Positions 31,775 to 40,629 of a stretch of DNA of 64,000 nt are shown here, piece by piece. A program made the position numbers and the translations under genes. Under the pieces are notes generated by a model. It was not told the origin of the DNA. It worked only from the letters and a program-made list of their open reading frames with translations, and did no database searches. Position 1 is the first letter of the stretch; every line of letters begins with the position of its first letter. Source of the stretch: Zoogloea sp021286885 (GTDB taxonomy: Bacteria > Pseudomonadota > Gammaproteobacteria > Burkholderiales > Rhodocyclaceae). The stretch is from assembly GCF_041915215.1 (NCBI RefSeq), contig NZ_JAYSBV010000004.1. One strand, 5' to 3'.

Positions 31775-32688
31775 TGTTTGCGCTCCTGGGCGATGTCCAG
31801 TTCGACCTGATCACCTACTTCGACGGCTTCGAGTCGCAGTTCGGCGCCGACTTTGCCGAGCACGCCCTGATCGAGGGCAAGCCGAGGCTGCAGTTCATCG
31901 GCGACAAGCTCGACGAAATCCGCATCCAGCTCGCCTTCCACCTGCACTACTGCGACCCGGAGGCCGAGCTGGCCAAGCTCAAGGATGCTCTGGCGGCACA
32001 CCAGGCGATGGCCCTGGTACTCGGCAATGGTGACTACAAGGGCTGGTTCGTGCTGACCGATGTGCAGGCGACCAGCAAGCACACCGACAAGGCCGGCACG
32101 CTGATCGCGCTGGAAGCCAGCATCACCCTCCGCGAGTTTGTTGGCGACAAGAAGAACCCGCTGCCGCCGCCCGCCGTCCAGCCCAAGCTGCCGCCGGCCG
32201 CGGCCAAGGCGCTGCCAGCCAGCCAGACCGCTGGCGTCACCACGCTGGCCAGCGGCGCAGCCGCCGTGCGCGACAACATCCGCCAGGCGGTGACCTACGC
32301 CAACCAGGCACAGTCGGCCCTACGGGTCGCGGTGGATGCCGCCCGCCTGGCGCAGAAGCTGCGTGACAACCCGCTGGCAGCGCTGGGCCGGGTGCCCAGC
32401 CTCCTAACCGGCATGAACCAGGTGGCCGGCCCACTGGAGAACTTGTCACCGACCCTGGCCAGCCTGACCAGCCAGCTTCCCGAGGCGTCCAGCATCCTGC
32501 GCGCCAGCGATAACGCCCTGGGCGCCGTGCGTAACGCCCAGGGCGCCCTGTCGGCCGTCAGCGCCGGCACCGTGACCGGCCGCATCGACTACCTGGCCGG
32601 CCAGCTCTCGGCCGCGACCGGCGCCCTGGAGTCGGCAGCGCCGAGCATCAGCAAGCTGGCCGGCAAGGTCGTGACGAGGACGATCTGA
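31774..32688 (+). CDS. Tail terminator/GpU-type protein with long C-terminal extension
   Basis: The first 130 residues match P2 GpU: MFALLGDVQFDLITYFDGFE, HALIEGKPRLQFIGDKLDEI, LVLGNGDYKGWFVLTD, SKHTDKAGTLIALEASITLREFVGD. A Pro-rich linker and an Ala-rich helical domain of about 150 residues follow, making it twice the usual GpU length. GpU caps the tail tube. Confidence 0.88.
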   Translation: MFALLGDVQFDLITYFDGFESQFGADFAEHALIEGKPRLQFIGDKLDEIRIQLAFHLHYCDPEAELAKLKDALAAHQAMALVLGNGDYKGWFVLTDVQATSKHTDKAGTLIALEASITLREFVGDKKNPLPPPAVQPKLPPAAAKALPASQTAGVTTLASGAAAVRDNIRQAVTYANQAQSALRVAVDAARLAQKLRDNPLAALGRVPSLLTGMNQVAGPLENLSPTLASLTSQLPEASSILRASDNALGAVRNAQGALSAVSAGTVTGRIDYLAGQLSAATGALESAAPSISKLAGKVVTRTI

Positions 32689-32894
32689 TGTACCTGACCC
32701 ACATCACCACCGAAGGCGAGCGCTGGGATCAGCTCGCCACCCGTTACTATGGCGACCCGCTGCAGTACGAGCGCATCGTCGCCGCCAACCCGCACGTGCC
32801 GCTGGCCACCACCTTGCCCGGCGGCCTGAGGCTGTCGGTGCCGGTGATCGAGCAGCAAGACCTGTCCGAGGAGCTGCCGCCGTGGCTGCGCTGA
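32688..32894 (+). CDS. Tail protein X (LysM-like)
   Basis: A 68-residue GpX/LysM protein: YLTHITTEGERWDQLATRYYGDPLQYERIVAANPHV, ending in GLRLSVPVIEQ. It probably assists tail tip assembly or cell-wall contact. It overlaps the late-control-D gene by 13 bases. Confidence 0.92.
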   Translation: MYLTHITTEGERWDQLATRYYGDPLQYERIVAANPHVPLATTLPGGLRLSVPVIEQQDLSEELPPWLR

Positions 32895-34078
32895 CCGACC
32901 TGCTGCCCACCGCCGTGGCCAAGGTGCCGCACCCGGTGTTCGTGCTCTCCTACGAGCAGAAGAACATCACCAGCGACATCACGCCCTACGTGCGCTCGGT
33001 GACCTACACCGACTACCTGTCCGGGCAATCCGACGAACTGGAGGTCGAGCTGGAGGATGCGGACGGCCGCTGGGTGCGCCACTGGTACCCCGGCAAGGGC
33101 GACACGCTGTCGCTCAAGATCGGCTACGAGGCGGCGCCGCTGCTGCCCTGCGGGGCCTTCGAGATCGACGAGATCGAGTTCGCCCAGCCGCCCGCGACGG
33201 TGTCGATCCGTGGCCTGGCCACCGGCATCAAGAAGTCGGTGCGCACCCGCGTCGGCCGCGCCTACGAGAACACCACGCTGGCCGCGATCGCCCAGCGCAT
33301 CGCCAAGCGCAACAAGCTGACCCTGACCGGCAAAATCCGCGACATCCGCATCGACCGAGTGACGCAATACCAGGAGCGCGATGTCGAGTTCCTCACGCGC
33401 CTGGCGCGCGAGTACGGCTACGCCTTCAAGATCGTCGGCAACAAGCTGGTTTTCACCGAGCTGGCCGATCTACGCGACGGCGGCACGGTGGCCACCTTCA
33501 AGGCGACCGACCTAATCGCCATCCGCCTGCGCGACAAGATCAAGGACATCTACCAGGAAGCCAAGGTCAAGTACCACGACCCGAAGACCAAGAAGCTGGT
33601 GGTCTATGGCGTGAAGAGCGACCAGGTGACCGAGGTCGGCCAAACCACCACCAGCACGAAGAAGCAATCCGGCCAATCGGCCAGCGGCGACACGCTGAAG
33701 CTCTCGACCCGCTCCGGCTCGAAGGCGGCCGCGCAGGCCAAGGCGCAGGCCGCGCTGGACGATGCCAACCTGCAGCAGACCGCCGGCAGCCTGACCGTGC
33801 CGGGCAACCCCAAGCTGGTCGCCGGCACCACCTTCGAACTGGCCGACTGCGGCAAGCTCTCCGGCAAGTACCTGGTGGAGTCGGCCCGCCACCGGCTCGA
33901 TCGCGGCGGCGGCTACGTCACCGAGCTGGAAGTGAAGCGCGTCGCCCTGCCGGTCACCTCGGGCACCGGCAGCACCTCGGCCCAGAAGAAGTCGGGCAAG
34001 ACCCTCAACGTGTACGGCGTCCAGAGCAGCGGCCAGGTAGGCGTGGTCGGCACCACCCAAGCGAGCACGAAGAAATGA
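32882..34078 (+). CDS. Late control D/gp27-like tail hub protein
   Basis: The 398-residue protein is of the P2 GpD/Mu gp44 hub family: PHPVFVLSYEQKNITSDITPYVRSVTYTDYLSGQSDELEVELED, a KGDTLSLKIGY block and QERDVEFLTRLAREYGYAFKI. The C-terminal 130 residues have a longer Lys/Ser/Gln-rich segment. It is the central baseplate hub. Start is likely GTG 32882, in the reading frame after GpX. Confidence 0.92.
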   Translation: MAALTDLLPTAVAKVPHPVFVLSYEQKNITSDITPYVRSVTYTDYLSGQSDELEVELEDADGRWVRHWYPGKGDTLSLKIGYEAAPLLPCGAFEIDEIEFAQPPATVSIRGLATGIKKSVRTRVGRAYENTTLAAIAQRIAKRNKLTLTGKIRDIRIDRVTQYQERDVEFLTRLAREYGYAFKIVGNKLVFTELADLRDGGTVATFKATDLIAIRLRDKIKDIYQEAKVKYHDPKTKKLVVYGVKSDQVTEVGQTTTSTKKQSGQSASGDTLKLSTRSGSKAAAQAKAQAALDDANLQQTAGSLTVPGNPKLVAGTTFELADCGKLSGKYLVESARHRLDRGGGYVTELEVKRVALPVTSGTGSTSAQKKSGKTLNVYGVQSSGQVGVVGTTQASTKK

Positions 34079-34692
34079 GCGAGACCCTGCAAGAGTTCGG
34101 TGCCAGCTTCAAATTCGGCACGGTCTCGGCCGTCGATGCCAAGACCTGCCGCGTGCGCGTGCGCCTGCCCGACTACGACAACCTGCGCACGGCCTGGCTG
34201 CCGGTGCTGCAAGCCAAGACCCTGCGCGACAAGCACTACCACCTGCCCGACCTCGGCGAGCACGTGGTGGTGCTCCTGGACGGGCGCGGCGAGGACGGCG
34301 TTGTGCTGGGCGCCGTCTATTCCAGCTCCGACCCGGCGCCGGTGGCCAGCGGCGACAAGCACCACGTGCGCTTCGACGATGGCGCCGAGATGGAATACGA
34401 TCGCGCCAGCCACCAGCTCACGGTCAAGGGCGGCATCCAGAAGGTGGTAGTCGAGGTCGGCGCAGACATCCTGCTCAAGGCCGGCGCCAAGGTCACCGTC
34501 GACGTGCCGGAGACCGAGGTCACCGGCAACCTGCTGGTGAAGGGCAAGCTGACCTACCAGGGCGGCATGGCTGGGTCGGGTGGTGGCGGCGCGGCGGCGG
34601 CCATCACCGGCAATGTCCAGGTCACCGGCAACATCGACGCCACCGGCACGATCATGGATGCCGGCGGCAACTCGAATCACCACAGCCACTAG
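34075..34692 (+). CDS. Baseplate assembly protein V (spike)
   Basis: A 205-residue GpV/gp45-type protein: FGTVSAVDAKTCRVRVRLPDYDNLRTAWLPVLQ, PDLGEHVVVLLDGRGEDGVVLGAVYSS, then a beta-helical repeat region (VEVGADILLKAGAKVTVDVP; VTGNLLVKGKLTYQGG) and a His-rich tip (GGNSNHHSH), where a metal-binding His cluster is usual in spike tips. It pierces the cell envelope. Confidence 0.92.
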   Translation: MSETLQEFGASFKFGTVSAVDAKTCRVRVRLPDYDNLRTAWLPVLQAKTLRDKHYHLPDLGEHVVVLLDGRGEDGVVLGAVYSSSDPAPVASGDKHHVRFDDGAEMEYDRASHQLTVKGGIQKVVVEVGADILLKAGAKVTVDVPETEVTGNLLVKGKLTYQGGMAGSGGGGAAAAITGNVQVTGNIDATGTIMDAGGNSNHHSH

Positions 34693-34707
34693 CGGCTGGC
34701 CAAGCCT

Positions 34708-34726
34708 TAAAGCCCTTTAATATCCC
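34708..34726 (+). promoter_or_regulatory. Late-block control element 4 (baseplate/fibre)
   Basis: TAAAGCCCTTTAATATCCC, 29 bases before the GpW ATG. The sequence TTAAAG-CC-CTTTAA (34707-34720) is a perfect 14-base palindrome, the best dyad of the four elements, and supports binding by a dimeric activator. Confidence 0.65.
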
Positions 34727-34755
34727 CCGGCCGGGCATGGCGGCACGATAGCCGC

Positions 34756-35109
34756 ATGACCCGGCTATCTGACATTTCCTCCGTTCACTGGCAGCCCGCC
34801 CTCAAGAGTCTCGACGTGGTCGAGGCCGAAGCGGACATCGACCAGGCCATCCGCGTGATCCTGGGCACGCCCAAGGGCAGTGACCCGCATCGCCCGGACT
34901 TCGGCTCCAACATCCACCTCTATCTGGACTACCCGATCGACCAGGCCGTGCCGCACCTGGTGCGCGAGACGGTCGAGGCAATCCGCTTGTGGGAGCCTCG
35001 CTGCGAGCTGGTCAAGGTCACGCCCTCGATCGAGGAGGCCCAGATCACCCTGCGCGTGCAGTGGAAGCTGGCAGATGGCGTTAAACGCGAGACGGAGGTG
35101 CGCCTGTGA
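34756..35109 (+). CDS. Baseplate protein W (gp25-like)
   Basis: A 117-residue GpW/gp25 family baseplate protein with DIDQAIRVILGTPKGSDPHRPDFGSNIHLYLDYPID and the sheath-interacting ETVEAIRLWEPRCELVKV. It is the wedge element that nucleates the sheath. Overlaps GpJ by 4 bases. Confidence 0.94.
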   Translation: MTRLSDISSVHWQPALKSLDVVEAEADIDQAIRVILGTPKGSDPHRPDFGSNIHLYLDYPIDQAVPHLVRETVEAIRLWEPRCELVKVTPSIEEAQITLRVQWKLADGVKRETEVRL

Positions 35110-36212
35110 GCCTGCCCGAGCCGAGTTTCATCGACCGCGACCCGCAGGCCATCACGGCCGAGATCGTCGCGCAGTATGAGCAACTGACCGGCAAGACCCT
35201 TTACCCGGCGCAGGTCGAGCGCCTGCTGATCGACGTGATCGCCTACCGCGAGACCCTGGTGCGCATCGGCATCCAGGAGGCGGCCAAGCAGAACCTAGTC
35301 GCCTACGCCCGCGCGCCGATGCTGGACTACCTGGGCGAACTGGTGGGCGTCACCCGCCTGCCGGCGCAGCCGGCGAAGACCACCCTGCGCTTCACCTTCG
35401 CGGCGGCGCTGGCCACCAACCTGCTGATCCCGACCGGCACTCGCGTCGAGGGCGGCGACGGCACGGCCACCTTCGCCACCGACGCCGACGTGACCCTGCT
35501 GGCTGGCCAGCTGTCGATCGACGCGGCCGCAACCTGCGAGGAACCCGGCGCTGCCGGCAACGCCTGGCAGCCGGGGCAGATCAACAACCTGGTCGATGAT
35601 CTGGGCGACGTCGAAGTGACGGCCGCCAACACCACGGTCACCTCCGGCGGCATCGTGGAGGAGGAAGACGACCGCCTGCGCGAGCGCATCAAGCTGGCGC
35701 CGGAAGCCTTCAGCACCGCAGGCAGCCGCCTGGCCTATGTGTTCCACGCCAAGAGCGCGCACCAGAGCATTGTCGACGTGGCGGTGCTGTCGCCCACGCC
35801 AGGCGTGGTCAAGCTCTACCCGCTGCTGACCACCGGGCTGCCGGACGCGAACATGCTCTCGCTGGTCGAGGCCACCTGCTCGGCCGACCGCGTGCGGCCG
35901 CTGACCGACAACGTGCAGGCGCTGGCGCCGACGCCGATCGACTACGCCATCGACGCTCAGCTGGTGCTCTACAAGAACACCGACGTCGCCAGCGTGCTGG
36001 CCCAAGCGCAAGCGGCGGCCGAAGCCTACAAGGCCGACCGTGCCGCTGGCCTTGGCCGCGACATCGTGCCGGTACAGGTCGAGGCCGCGCTCAAGGTCGC
36101 CGGGGTGTACGACATCGTGCGCGCCGCCCCAGCGAAGATCGTGCTGGCCGAGAACGAGTGGGCGCGCTGCACCGGCATCAACCTGGTCGTGACGGGGACG
36201 GTCGATGGCTGA
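35106..36212 (+). CDS. Baseplate J-like protein
   Basis: The 368-residue GpJ family wedge protein begins SLPEPSFIDRDPQAITAEIVAQYEQLTGKTLYPAQVERLLID and has APMLDYLGELVGVTRLPAQPA plus the central conserved GGIVEEEDDRLRERIKLAPEAFSTAGSRLAY (residues about 178-208). Overlaps GpI by 8 bases. Confidence 0.94.
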   Translation: MSLPEPSFIDRDPQAITAEIVAQYEQLTGKTLYPAQVERLLIDVIAYRETLVRIGIQEAAKQNLVAYARAPMLDYLGELVGVTRLPAQPAKTTLRFTFAAALATNLLIPTGTRVEGGDGTATFATDADVTLLAGQLSIDAAATCEEPGAAGNAWQPGQINNLVDDLGDVEVTAANTTVTSGGIVEEEDDRLRERIKLAPEAFSTAGSRLAYVFHAKSAHQSIVDVAVLSPTPGVVKLYPLLTTGLPDANMLSLVEATCSADRVRPLTDNVQALAPTPIDYAIDAQLVLYKNTDVASVLAQAQAAAEAYKADRAAGLGRDIVPVQVEAALKVAGVYDIVRAAPAKIVLAENEWARCTGINLVVTGTVDG

Positions 36213-36843
36213 CGCGCTTCTGCTCCCGCCGCCGCTGGCCGGCGACGAACGCTTCCAGGCGCTGGGCCAGCTGGCCGCCCGGATCAGCGACATGGACCTG
36301 TCGCCGCTGCTGGTCTATCTGGTCGATACGGTCAATGCCTCGGCGCTGCCGAACCTGGCCGAGCAGTTGCACATCCTGGGCGAAGGCTGGCAGTTCGCCC
36401 GCGATGACGACGAACGCAGGCGCCTGCTGAAGCGCGCCATCGAGCTGCACCGCTACAAGGGAACCCGCTGGGCGATCCAGCAGGTGCTGGAGACGCTGGC
36501 CCTGTCCGGCCAGATCAGCGAGTGGTTCCAGTACGGCGGCCAGCCCTACTACTTCAAGATCAACGTCGACCTCTCCACGCGCGGTATCGACGAGGCCACC
36601 TTCGACGCCCTGGTCGCCCTGATCACCGAGTACAAGAACGTCCGCTCGCACCTGGAGCTGCTGACCCTTTCGCTGGCCAACGTCAGCCAGATGCCGGCGA
36701 TCGCGGCCGCCACCCTGTGCGGCGAGCTGGCCACCGTCTATCCCTACGAGCTGACCGAACTCAACCAGGTGAGCCAGGTGCCGCGCTTCGGCATTGGCCA
36801 CTGGAGCGTCGAGACCGTCTGGGTCTATCCGCAGACCGCTTAA
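36205..36843 (+). CDS. Tail protein I
   Basis: A 212-residue GpI family protein with LPNLAEQLHILGEGWQFARDDDERRRLLKRAIELHRYKGTRWAIQQVLETL and the following FYFKINVDL-like block (YYFKINVDLSTRGID). It connects baseplate wedges to the fibres. Confidence 0.93.
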   Translation: MADALLLPPPLAGDERFQALGQLAARISDMDLSPLLVYLVDTVNASALPNLAEQLHILGEGWQFARDDDERRRLLKRAIELHRYKGTRWAIQQVLETLALSGQISEWFQYGGQPYYFKINVDLSTRGIDEATFDALVALITEYKNVRSHLELLTLSLANVSQMPAIAAATLCGELATVYPYELTELNQVSQVPRFGIGHWSVETVWVYPQTA

Positions 36844-36858
36844 TCCGAAGGAGCCCCT

Positions 36859-38583
36859 ATGGCCAATGAGTTTTTCACGATCCTGACCGCCACCGGCCGC
36901 AACAAGCTGGCCAACGCCACGGCGACCGCCACGCCGCTGACCCTGACCCAGATGGCAGTGGGCGACGGCGACAACGGCGCCTACTACAACCCGACCGAAG
37001 CGCAGAACACGCTGAAGCACGAGGTCTGGCGCGGCGCTATCAACCACCTGGCGGTTGATGCCAACAATCCCAACTGGATCGTCGCCGAGCTGGTGATCCC
37101 TGACGACGTCGGCGGCTTCTACATCCGCGAGGTCGGCCTGTTCGACAGTGCCGGTGCGATGATCGCCGTGGGCAAGTTCCCCGAGAGCTACAAGCCGACC
37201 CTGGCGGCCGGCTCCAACAAGCAGCTCTACGTGCGGATGATCCTGGAGGTGGCCAACACCTCGGCGGTGACTCTGCTGGTCGATCCGAGTGTGGTCCTGG
37301 CCACCAGGCAATACTGCGACGACAAGGTCGCCGAGGAACTCAACAAGCGGGACAGCAAGCAATCGGTGCGCGTGGCCACTACGGCCGCGATCGCACTTGC
37401 CGGCCTGCAGACGATCGACGGCGTGGTGCTGGTGGCGGGTGACCGCGTGCTGGTGAAGGATCAGGCAGCAGGCGCGGAAAACGGCATCTACGTGGCGGCG
37501 GCGGGCGCATGGGCGCGGGCAACGGACGCCGACAGCGGAACCAAGCTCAACGCCGGGGCGCTGGTGCCGGTCGAGGCCGGGACGGTCAACGCGGACACCA
37601 TTTGGATGCTCAAGACGGACGGCGCCATCATCATCGGCGCCACGCCCATCGCCTTCCAGTGGGCCGGCGGCCTCAATGCCCCGACCCAGGCGGCCGGGGA
37701 CAACAGCGCCAAGATCGCCAACACCGCCTTCGTCCAGGCAGCGATCGCCGGCCTGGTCGCCTCGTCGCCGGCAGCGCTGGACACCCTCAACGAGCTGGCC
37801 GCCGCCCTGGGCAACGATGCGAACTTCGCGGCGACCGTCACCAACGCCCTTGCACTCAAGGCGCCGCTGGCGAGCCCGGCTTTCACGGGTTCTCCTGCTG
37901 GACCGACCCCTACGCAGTTCGACAACAGCACGAAGCTGGCGACGACAGCCTTTGCTTGGCAACAAGGTCTGCACTTCCAGAATGGTGCCGGGATCGCCTT
38001 GACGGCTAACACCACTCTCACTGCATCTCAGGCAGGACATTGGTTCGAGTCACAAGCGTCAAACCTGACGATCACCTTGCCCCCTCTCGCGTCGTTCCCT
38101 TCCGGAATGGCCACCTACACATTCCGCGCGCCTTTAGCGCTCACCCTCAAAGCCAACGGCAGTGAGCCTATTCAGAGTGCTTCAGGCGTAGCAGCGAACA
38201 CCCTGTCCGTTGCAAGCGGCGAATGCGTGACCGTAGTCGGCAACGGGTCCGGGGGGCAGTGGTATGTGATTCTTGGCGGCTTCGGCTCGGCAAGTTTCTC
38301 GAAGTCGTTCGGCACGTCCGGCTATCAGAAGTTACCTTCCGGGCTAATCATCCAGTGGGGTTCGGGTTCGACGGCGGCAGACGGCTCGATTGCAGTGACC
38401 TTCCCAATCGCATTCCCGACAGCCTGCGTCGGAATCCATGGAACGCACGCTGGCAGCGGTATGGCGGCAATGAGCGAGGTGTTTGGTACCCGCTCCACGA
38501 CGGGCGTAACTACTAAGACATTCAACGATTCAGGCCAGGTGTCTTCCGGATGGTCTGTTTTCTGGCTCGCAATTGGATACTGA
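36859..38583 (+). CDS. Tail fibre protein
   Basis: The 574-residue fibre has an N-terminal attachment domain (ANEFFTILTATGRNKLANATATATPLTLTQMAVGDGD; GGFYIREVGLFDSAGAMIAVGKFPESYKP), a shaft with LASPAFTGSPAGPTPTQFDNSTKLATTAFA, and a distal domain ending GYQKLPSGLIIQWGSGSTAADGSIAVTFPIAFPTA...WLAIGY, like gp53-type fibre tips. From about base 37,870 on, codon use shifts towards A/T-ending codons, which suggests the tip was swapped by recombination. Confidence 0.9.
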   Translation: MANEFFTILTATGRNKLANATATATPLTLTQMAVGDGDNGAYYNPTEAQNTLKHEVWRGAINHLAVDANNPNWIVAELVIPDDVGGFYIREVGLFDSAGAMIAVGKFPESYKPTLAAGSNKQLYVRMILEVANTSAVTLLVDPSVVLATRQYCDDKVAEELNKRDSKQSVRVATTAAIALAGLQTIDGVVLVAGDRVLVKDQAAGAENGIYVAAAGAWARATDADSGTKLNAGALVPVEAGTVNADTIWMLKTDGAIIIGATPIAFQWAGGLNAPTQAAGDNSAKIANTAFVQAAIAGLVASSPAALDTLNELAAALGNDANFAATVTNALALKAPLASPAFTGSPAGPTPTQFDNSTKLATTAFAWQQGLHFQNGAGIALTANTTLTASQAGHWFESQASNLTITLPPLASFPSGMATYTFRAPLALTLKANGSEPIQSASGVAANTLSVASGECVTVVGNGSGGQWYVILGGFGSASFSKSFGTSGYQKLPSGLIIQWGSGSTAADGSIAVTFPIAFPTACVGIHGTHAGSGMAAMSEVFGTRSTTGVTTKTFNDSGQVSSGWSVFWLAIGY

Positions 38584-38592
38584 GAGGCCCCC

Positions 38593-39171
38593 ATGAAATT
38601 CAGCAAATCGACCGGATGTTTCTACCCTGATGACATCGAATACACCGCCATACCGAGTGACTTGATCGATATCCCGCAAGAGGATTTCGACGCAGCGATG
38701 GCGCGCTCGCCCGGCGACGCGCTTGATGTCGTCAACGGGCGAGTCGTCGTAGTGCCAAAACCAGCGCCGACTGCCGCAGCAGTCAAAGCAGGCAAGTGGG
38801 AGGCCATCAAGGCCGAGCGCGATCGACGCAAGGGCGGGGGATTCAAGGTTGGCACGCTGTGGTTCCACAGCGATGCCGATAGCCGCATCCAGCACCTTGG
38901 CCTGAAAGACAAAGCCCGCGACCTGATCGCCGCTGGTGGAGCAATGACCGATAACCTCTCCATCCTCGGCCAGCCGGTGAAGTGGAAAACGATGGACGGC
39001 TCCTTCGCCACGATCACGGCCCAACTTGCTTTCGACATCGTGGCCGCTGCAGGCGATCTCGATGCGCGACTGTTCGCGGTGGCGGAGACCCATCGGGCTG
39101 CGATGGAAGCTGCAGCCGACCCGGCTACCTATGACTTTTCGGTCGGCTGGCCTGAAACCTTCGGAGGCTAA
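38593..39171 (+). CDS. Fibre-associated protein (DUF4376-like)
   Basis: A 192-residue protein. Its N terminus (MKFSKSTGCFYPDDIEYTAIPSDLIDIPQEDF) resembles tail-fibre assembly proteins, and the C-terminal two thirds (KWEAIKAERDRRKGGGFKVGTLWFHSDADSRIQHLGL) fit DUF4376. It probably helps fold or attach the fibre. Base composition is lower in GC near the start, like the fibre tip before it. Confidence 0.75.
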   Translation: MKFSKSTGCFYPDDIEYTAIPSDLIDIPQEDFDAAMARSPGDALDVVNGRVVVVPKPAPTAAAVKAGKWEAIKAERDRRKGGGFKVGTLWFHSDADSRIQHLGLKDKARDLIAAGGAMTDNLSILGQPVKWKTMDGSFATITAQLAFDIVAAAGDLDARLFAVAETHRAAMEAAADPATYDFSVGWPETFGG

Positions 39172-39175
39172 GACT

Positions 39176-39649
39176 ATGTCGACCGTTCAGCTGCTCTTCA
39201 CCCGGCGCCGGCATCCCGGCAGTGCCTTGATCCGCCTCACGGCCTGGTCAGCCTGGTCGCATGTCGACCTGATCGACGGCCAGTCAGTGCTCGGCGCGGT
39301 GGCCTTCCACGGCGTCGAGCGCGAGTTGCTGGCAACCCGCCTAGCCAATGCCAGCCGGGCGGCCGTCATGACGATTCCCTGCGCCGACGCCCAAGCCGTG
39401 ATCGCGGCCGCCGAGTCGCAGATCGGCAAGCCCTACGACTGGCTGGGTGTGCTCGGAATCGGTCTGCATCGGGATTGGCAGGAGCCGGATCGGTGGTTCT
39501 GTAGCGAGATGGCGGCCTGGGCGTTCCAGCAGGCTGGGCGGCCGTTGTTCCGGCCGGATGCGCTGTACCGGATCACGCCGCAGCATCTTTGGATCCTGCC
39601 CTACGAGGCGCGCTTTATCGAGACGCCGGACGCTTTGCAACCGGCTTGA
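39176..39649 (+). CDS. Permuted papain-like (YiiX/NlpC-P60-type) peptidase
   Basis: From ATG 39176 the product has 157 residues. It has a conserved His early (WSHVDLID), the hydrophobic QIGKPYDWLGVLGI motif and a likely catalytic Cys late (RWFCSEMAAWAFQQAG). This H-before-C order and the KPYDW...FCSE signature match circularly permuted NlpC/P60 enzymes. It may cut peptide cross-links during entry or process fibres; no signal peptide is seen. Confidence 0.75.
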   Translation: MSTVQLLFTRRRHPGSALIRLTAWSAWSHVDLIDGQSVLGAVAFHGVERELLATRLANASRAAVMTIPCADAQAVIAAAESQIGKPYDWLGVLGIGLHRDWQEPDRWFCSEMAAWAFQQAGRPLFRPDALYRITPQHLWILPYEARFIETPDALQPA

Positions 39650-39800
39650 AGAAGAGGGCGGCGGCCGTGGTGCGGGAACACCTCGGCCGTCACCGTAACC
39701 CACAGACAGAACCTGTGAGCCTTGGCCAAGGCCCCCTTACCGTGCACACGGCGGGTCTAAGCCTAACACAATTGCAACTAACAAAAAGGGCTTACACAGA

Positions 39801-40577
39801 ATGGAAATACAATCCGCTTCCCCCATCGTTCCTTGGATCGGGGGCAAACGCCGCCTGGCGAAACACATTCTCCCGCTCTTCCCTGAGCACACCTGCTACG
39901 TCGAGCCGTTCTGCGGCGCGGCCGCGCTCTACTTCCTGAAGGCGCCGACTAAGGTCGAGGTACTCAATGATGTGAATGGGGAGCTGGTCAATCTGTACAG
40001 GGTGGTCCGCCACCACCTGGAGGAGTTCGTCCGGCAATTCAAATGGGCGCTGACCTCGCGGCAAATCTTCAAGTGGCTGCAGATCACACCCGAGGAGACG
40101 CTGACGGACATCCAGCGGGCCGCCCGCTTCTTCTACCTCCAGAAGATGGCCTTCGGTGGCAAGGTCGAAGGCCAGACGTTCGGCACCTCAACCACCTCGG
40201 GGCCGAAGCTCAACCTGCTGCGCCTGGAGGAAGACCTATCGGCCGCCCACCTTCGCCTGAGCCGGACCTATATCGAGAACCTGGACTGGGCCGACTGCAT
40301 CCGCAAGTACGACCGCGAGCACACCCTGATCTACTGCGACCCGCCGTATTGGGGAACCGAAGGCTATGGCGTCGATTTCGGCCTGCATCAGTACCAGCGC
40401 ATGGGCGACCTGGCCAAGACCGTCCAGGGCCGGATGATCATCTCTGTGAACGATATCCCGGAGATGCACCAGGCGTTCGCCGGGCTGAACATCGAGCGGG
40501 TGGACATCAACTACACCGTGGGCGGTGCCGGCCGGTCGAAGGCCAAGTCGGGTGAGCTGATCATTCGGAACTGGTAG
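39801..40577 (+). CDS. DNA adenine methyltransferase (D12 class)
   Basis: The 258-residue enzyme has the SAM-binding motif WIGGKRRLAKHIL, YVEPFCGAAALYF, NDVNGELVNLYRVV and the catalytic IYCDPPYWG. These are the marks of D12-class N6-adenine methylases. It may protect phage DNA from restriction, taking the place of Mu mom at the right end. The 151-base gap before it (39650-39800) has a short palindrome GCCTTGGCCAAGGC (39719-39732) and lower GC, perhaps its promoter. No late element was found there. Confidence 0.92.
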   Translation: MEIQSASPIVPWIGGKRRLAKHILPLFPEHTCYVEPFCGAAALYFLKAPTKVEVLNDVNGELVNLYRVVRHHLEEFVRQFKWALTSRQIFKWLQITPEETLTDIQRAARFFYLQKMAFGGKVEGQTFGTSTTSGPKLNLLRLEEDLSAAHLRLSRTYIENLDWADCIRKYDREHTLIYCDPPYWGTEGYGVDFGLHQYQRMGDLAKTVQGRMIISVNDIPEMHQAFAGLNIERVDINYTVGGAGRSKAKSGELIIRNW

Positions 40578-40585
40578 ACGTGACA

Positions 40586-40605
40586 AAGGGGCCTCTCGGC
40601 CCCTT
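40586..40605 (+). terminator. Terminator at prophage right end
   Basis: AAGGGGCC (40586-40593), loop TCTC, GGCCCCTT (40598-40605), then CTCTCT. It ends methylase transcription before the host junction. Confidence 0.8.
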
Positions 40606-40629
40606 CTCTCTGCAATTCGCTTTCAATGC

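Noticed and set aside
36178..38040. 620-codon minus-strand frame opposite GpI and the fibre
   Set aside because: Shadow of the tail genes; no motif and no plausible start.
39719..39732. Palindrome GCCTTGGCCAAGGC as a terminator
   Set aside because: It has no loop and no T tract; at most a protein-binding site.
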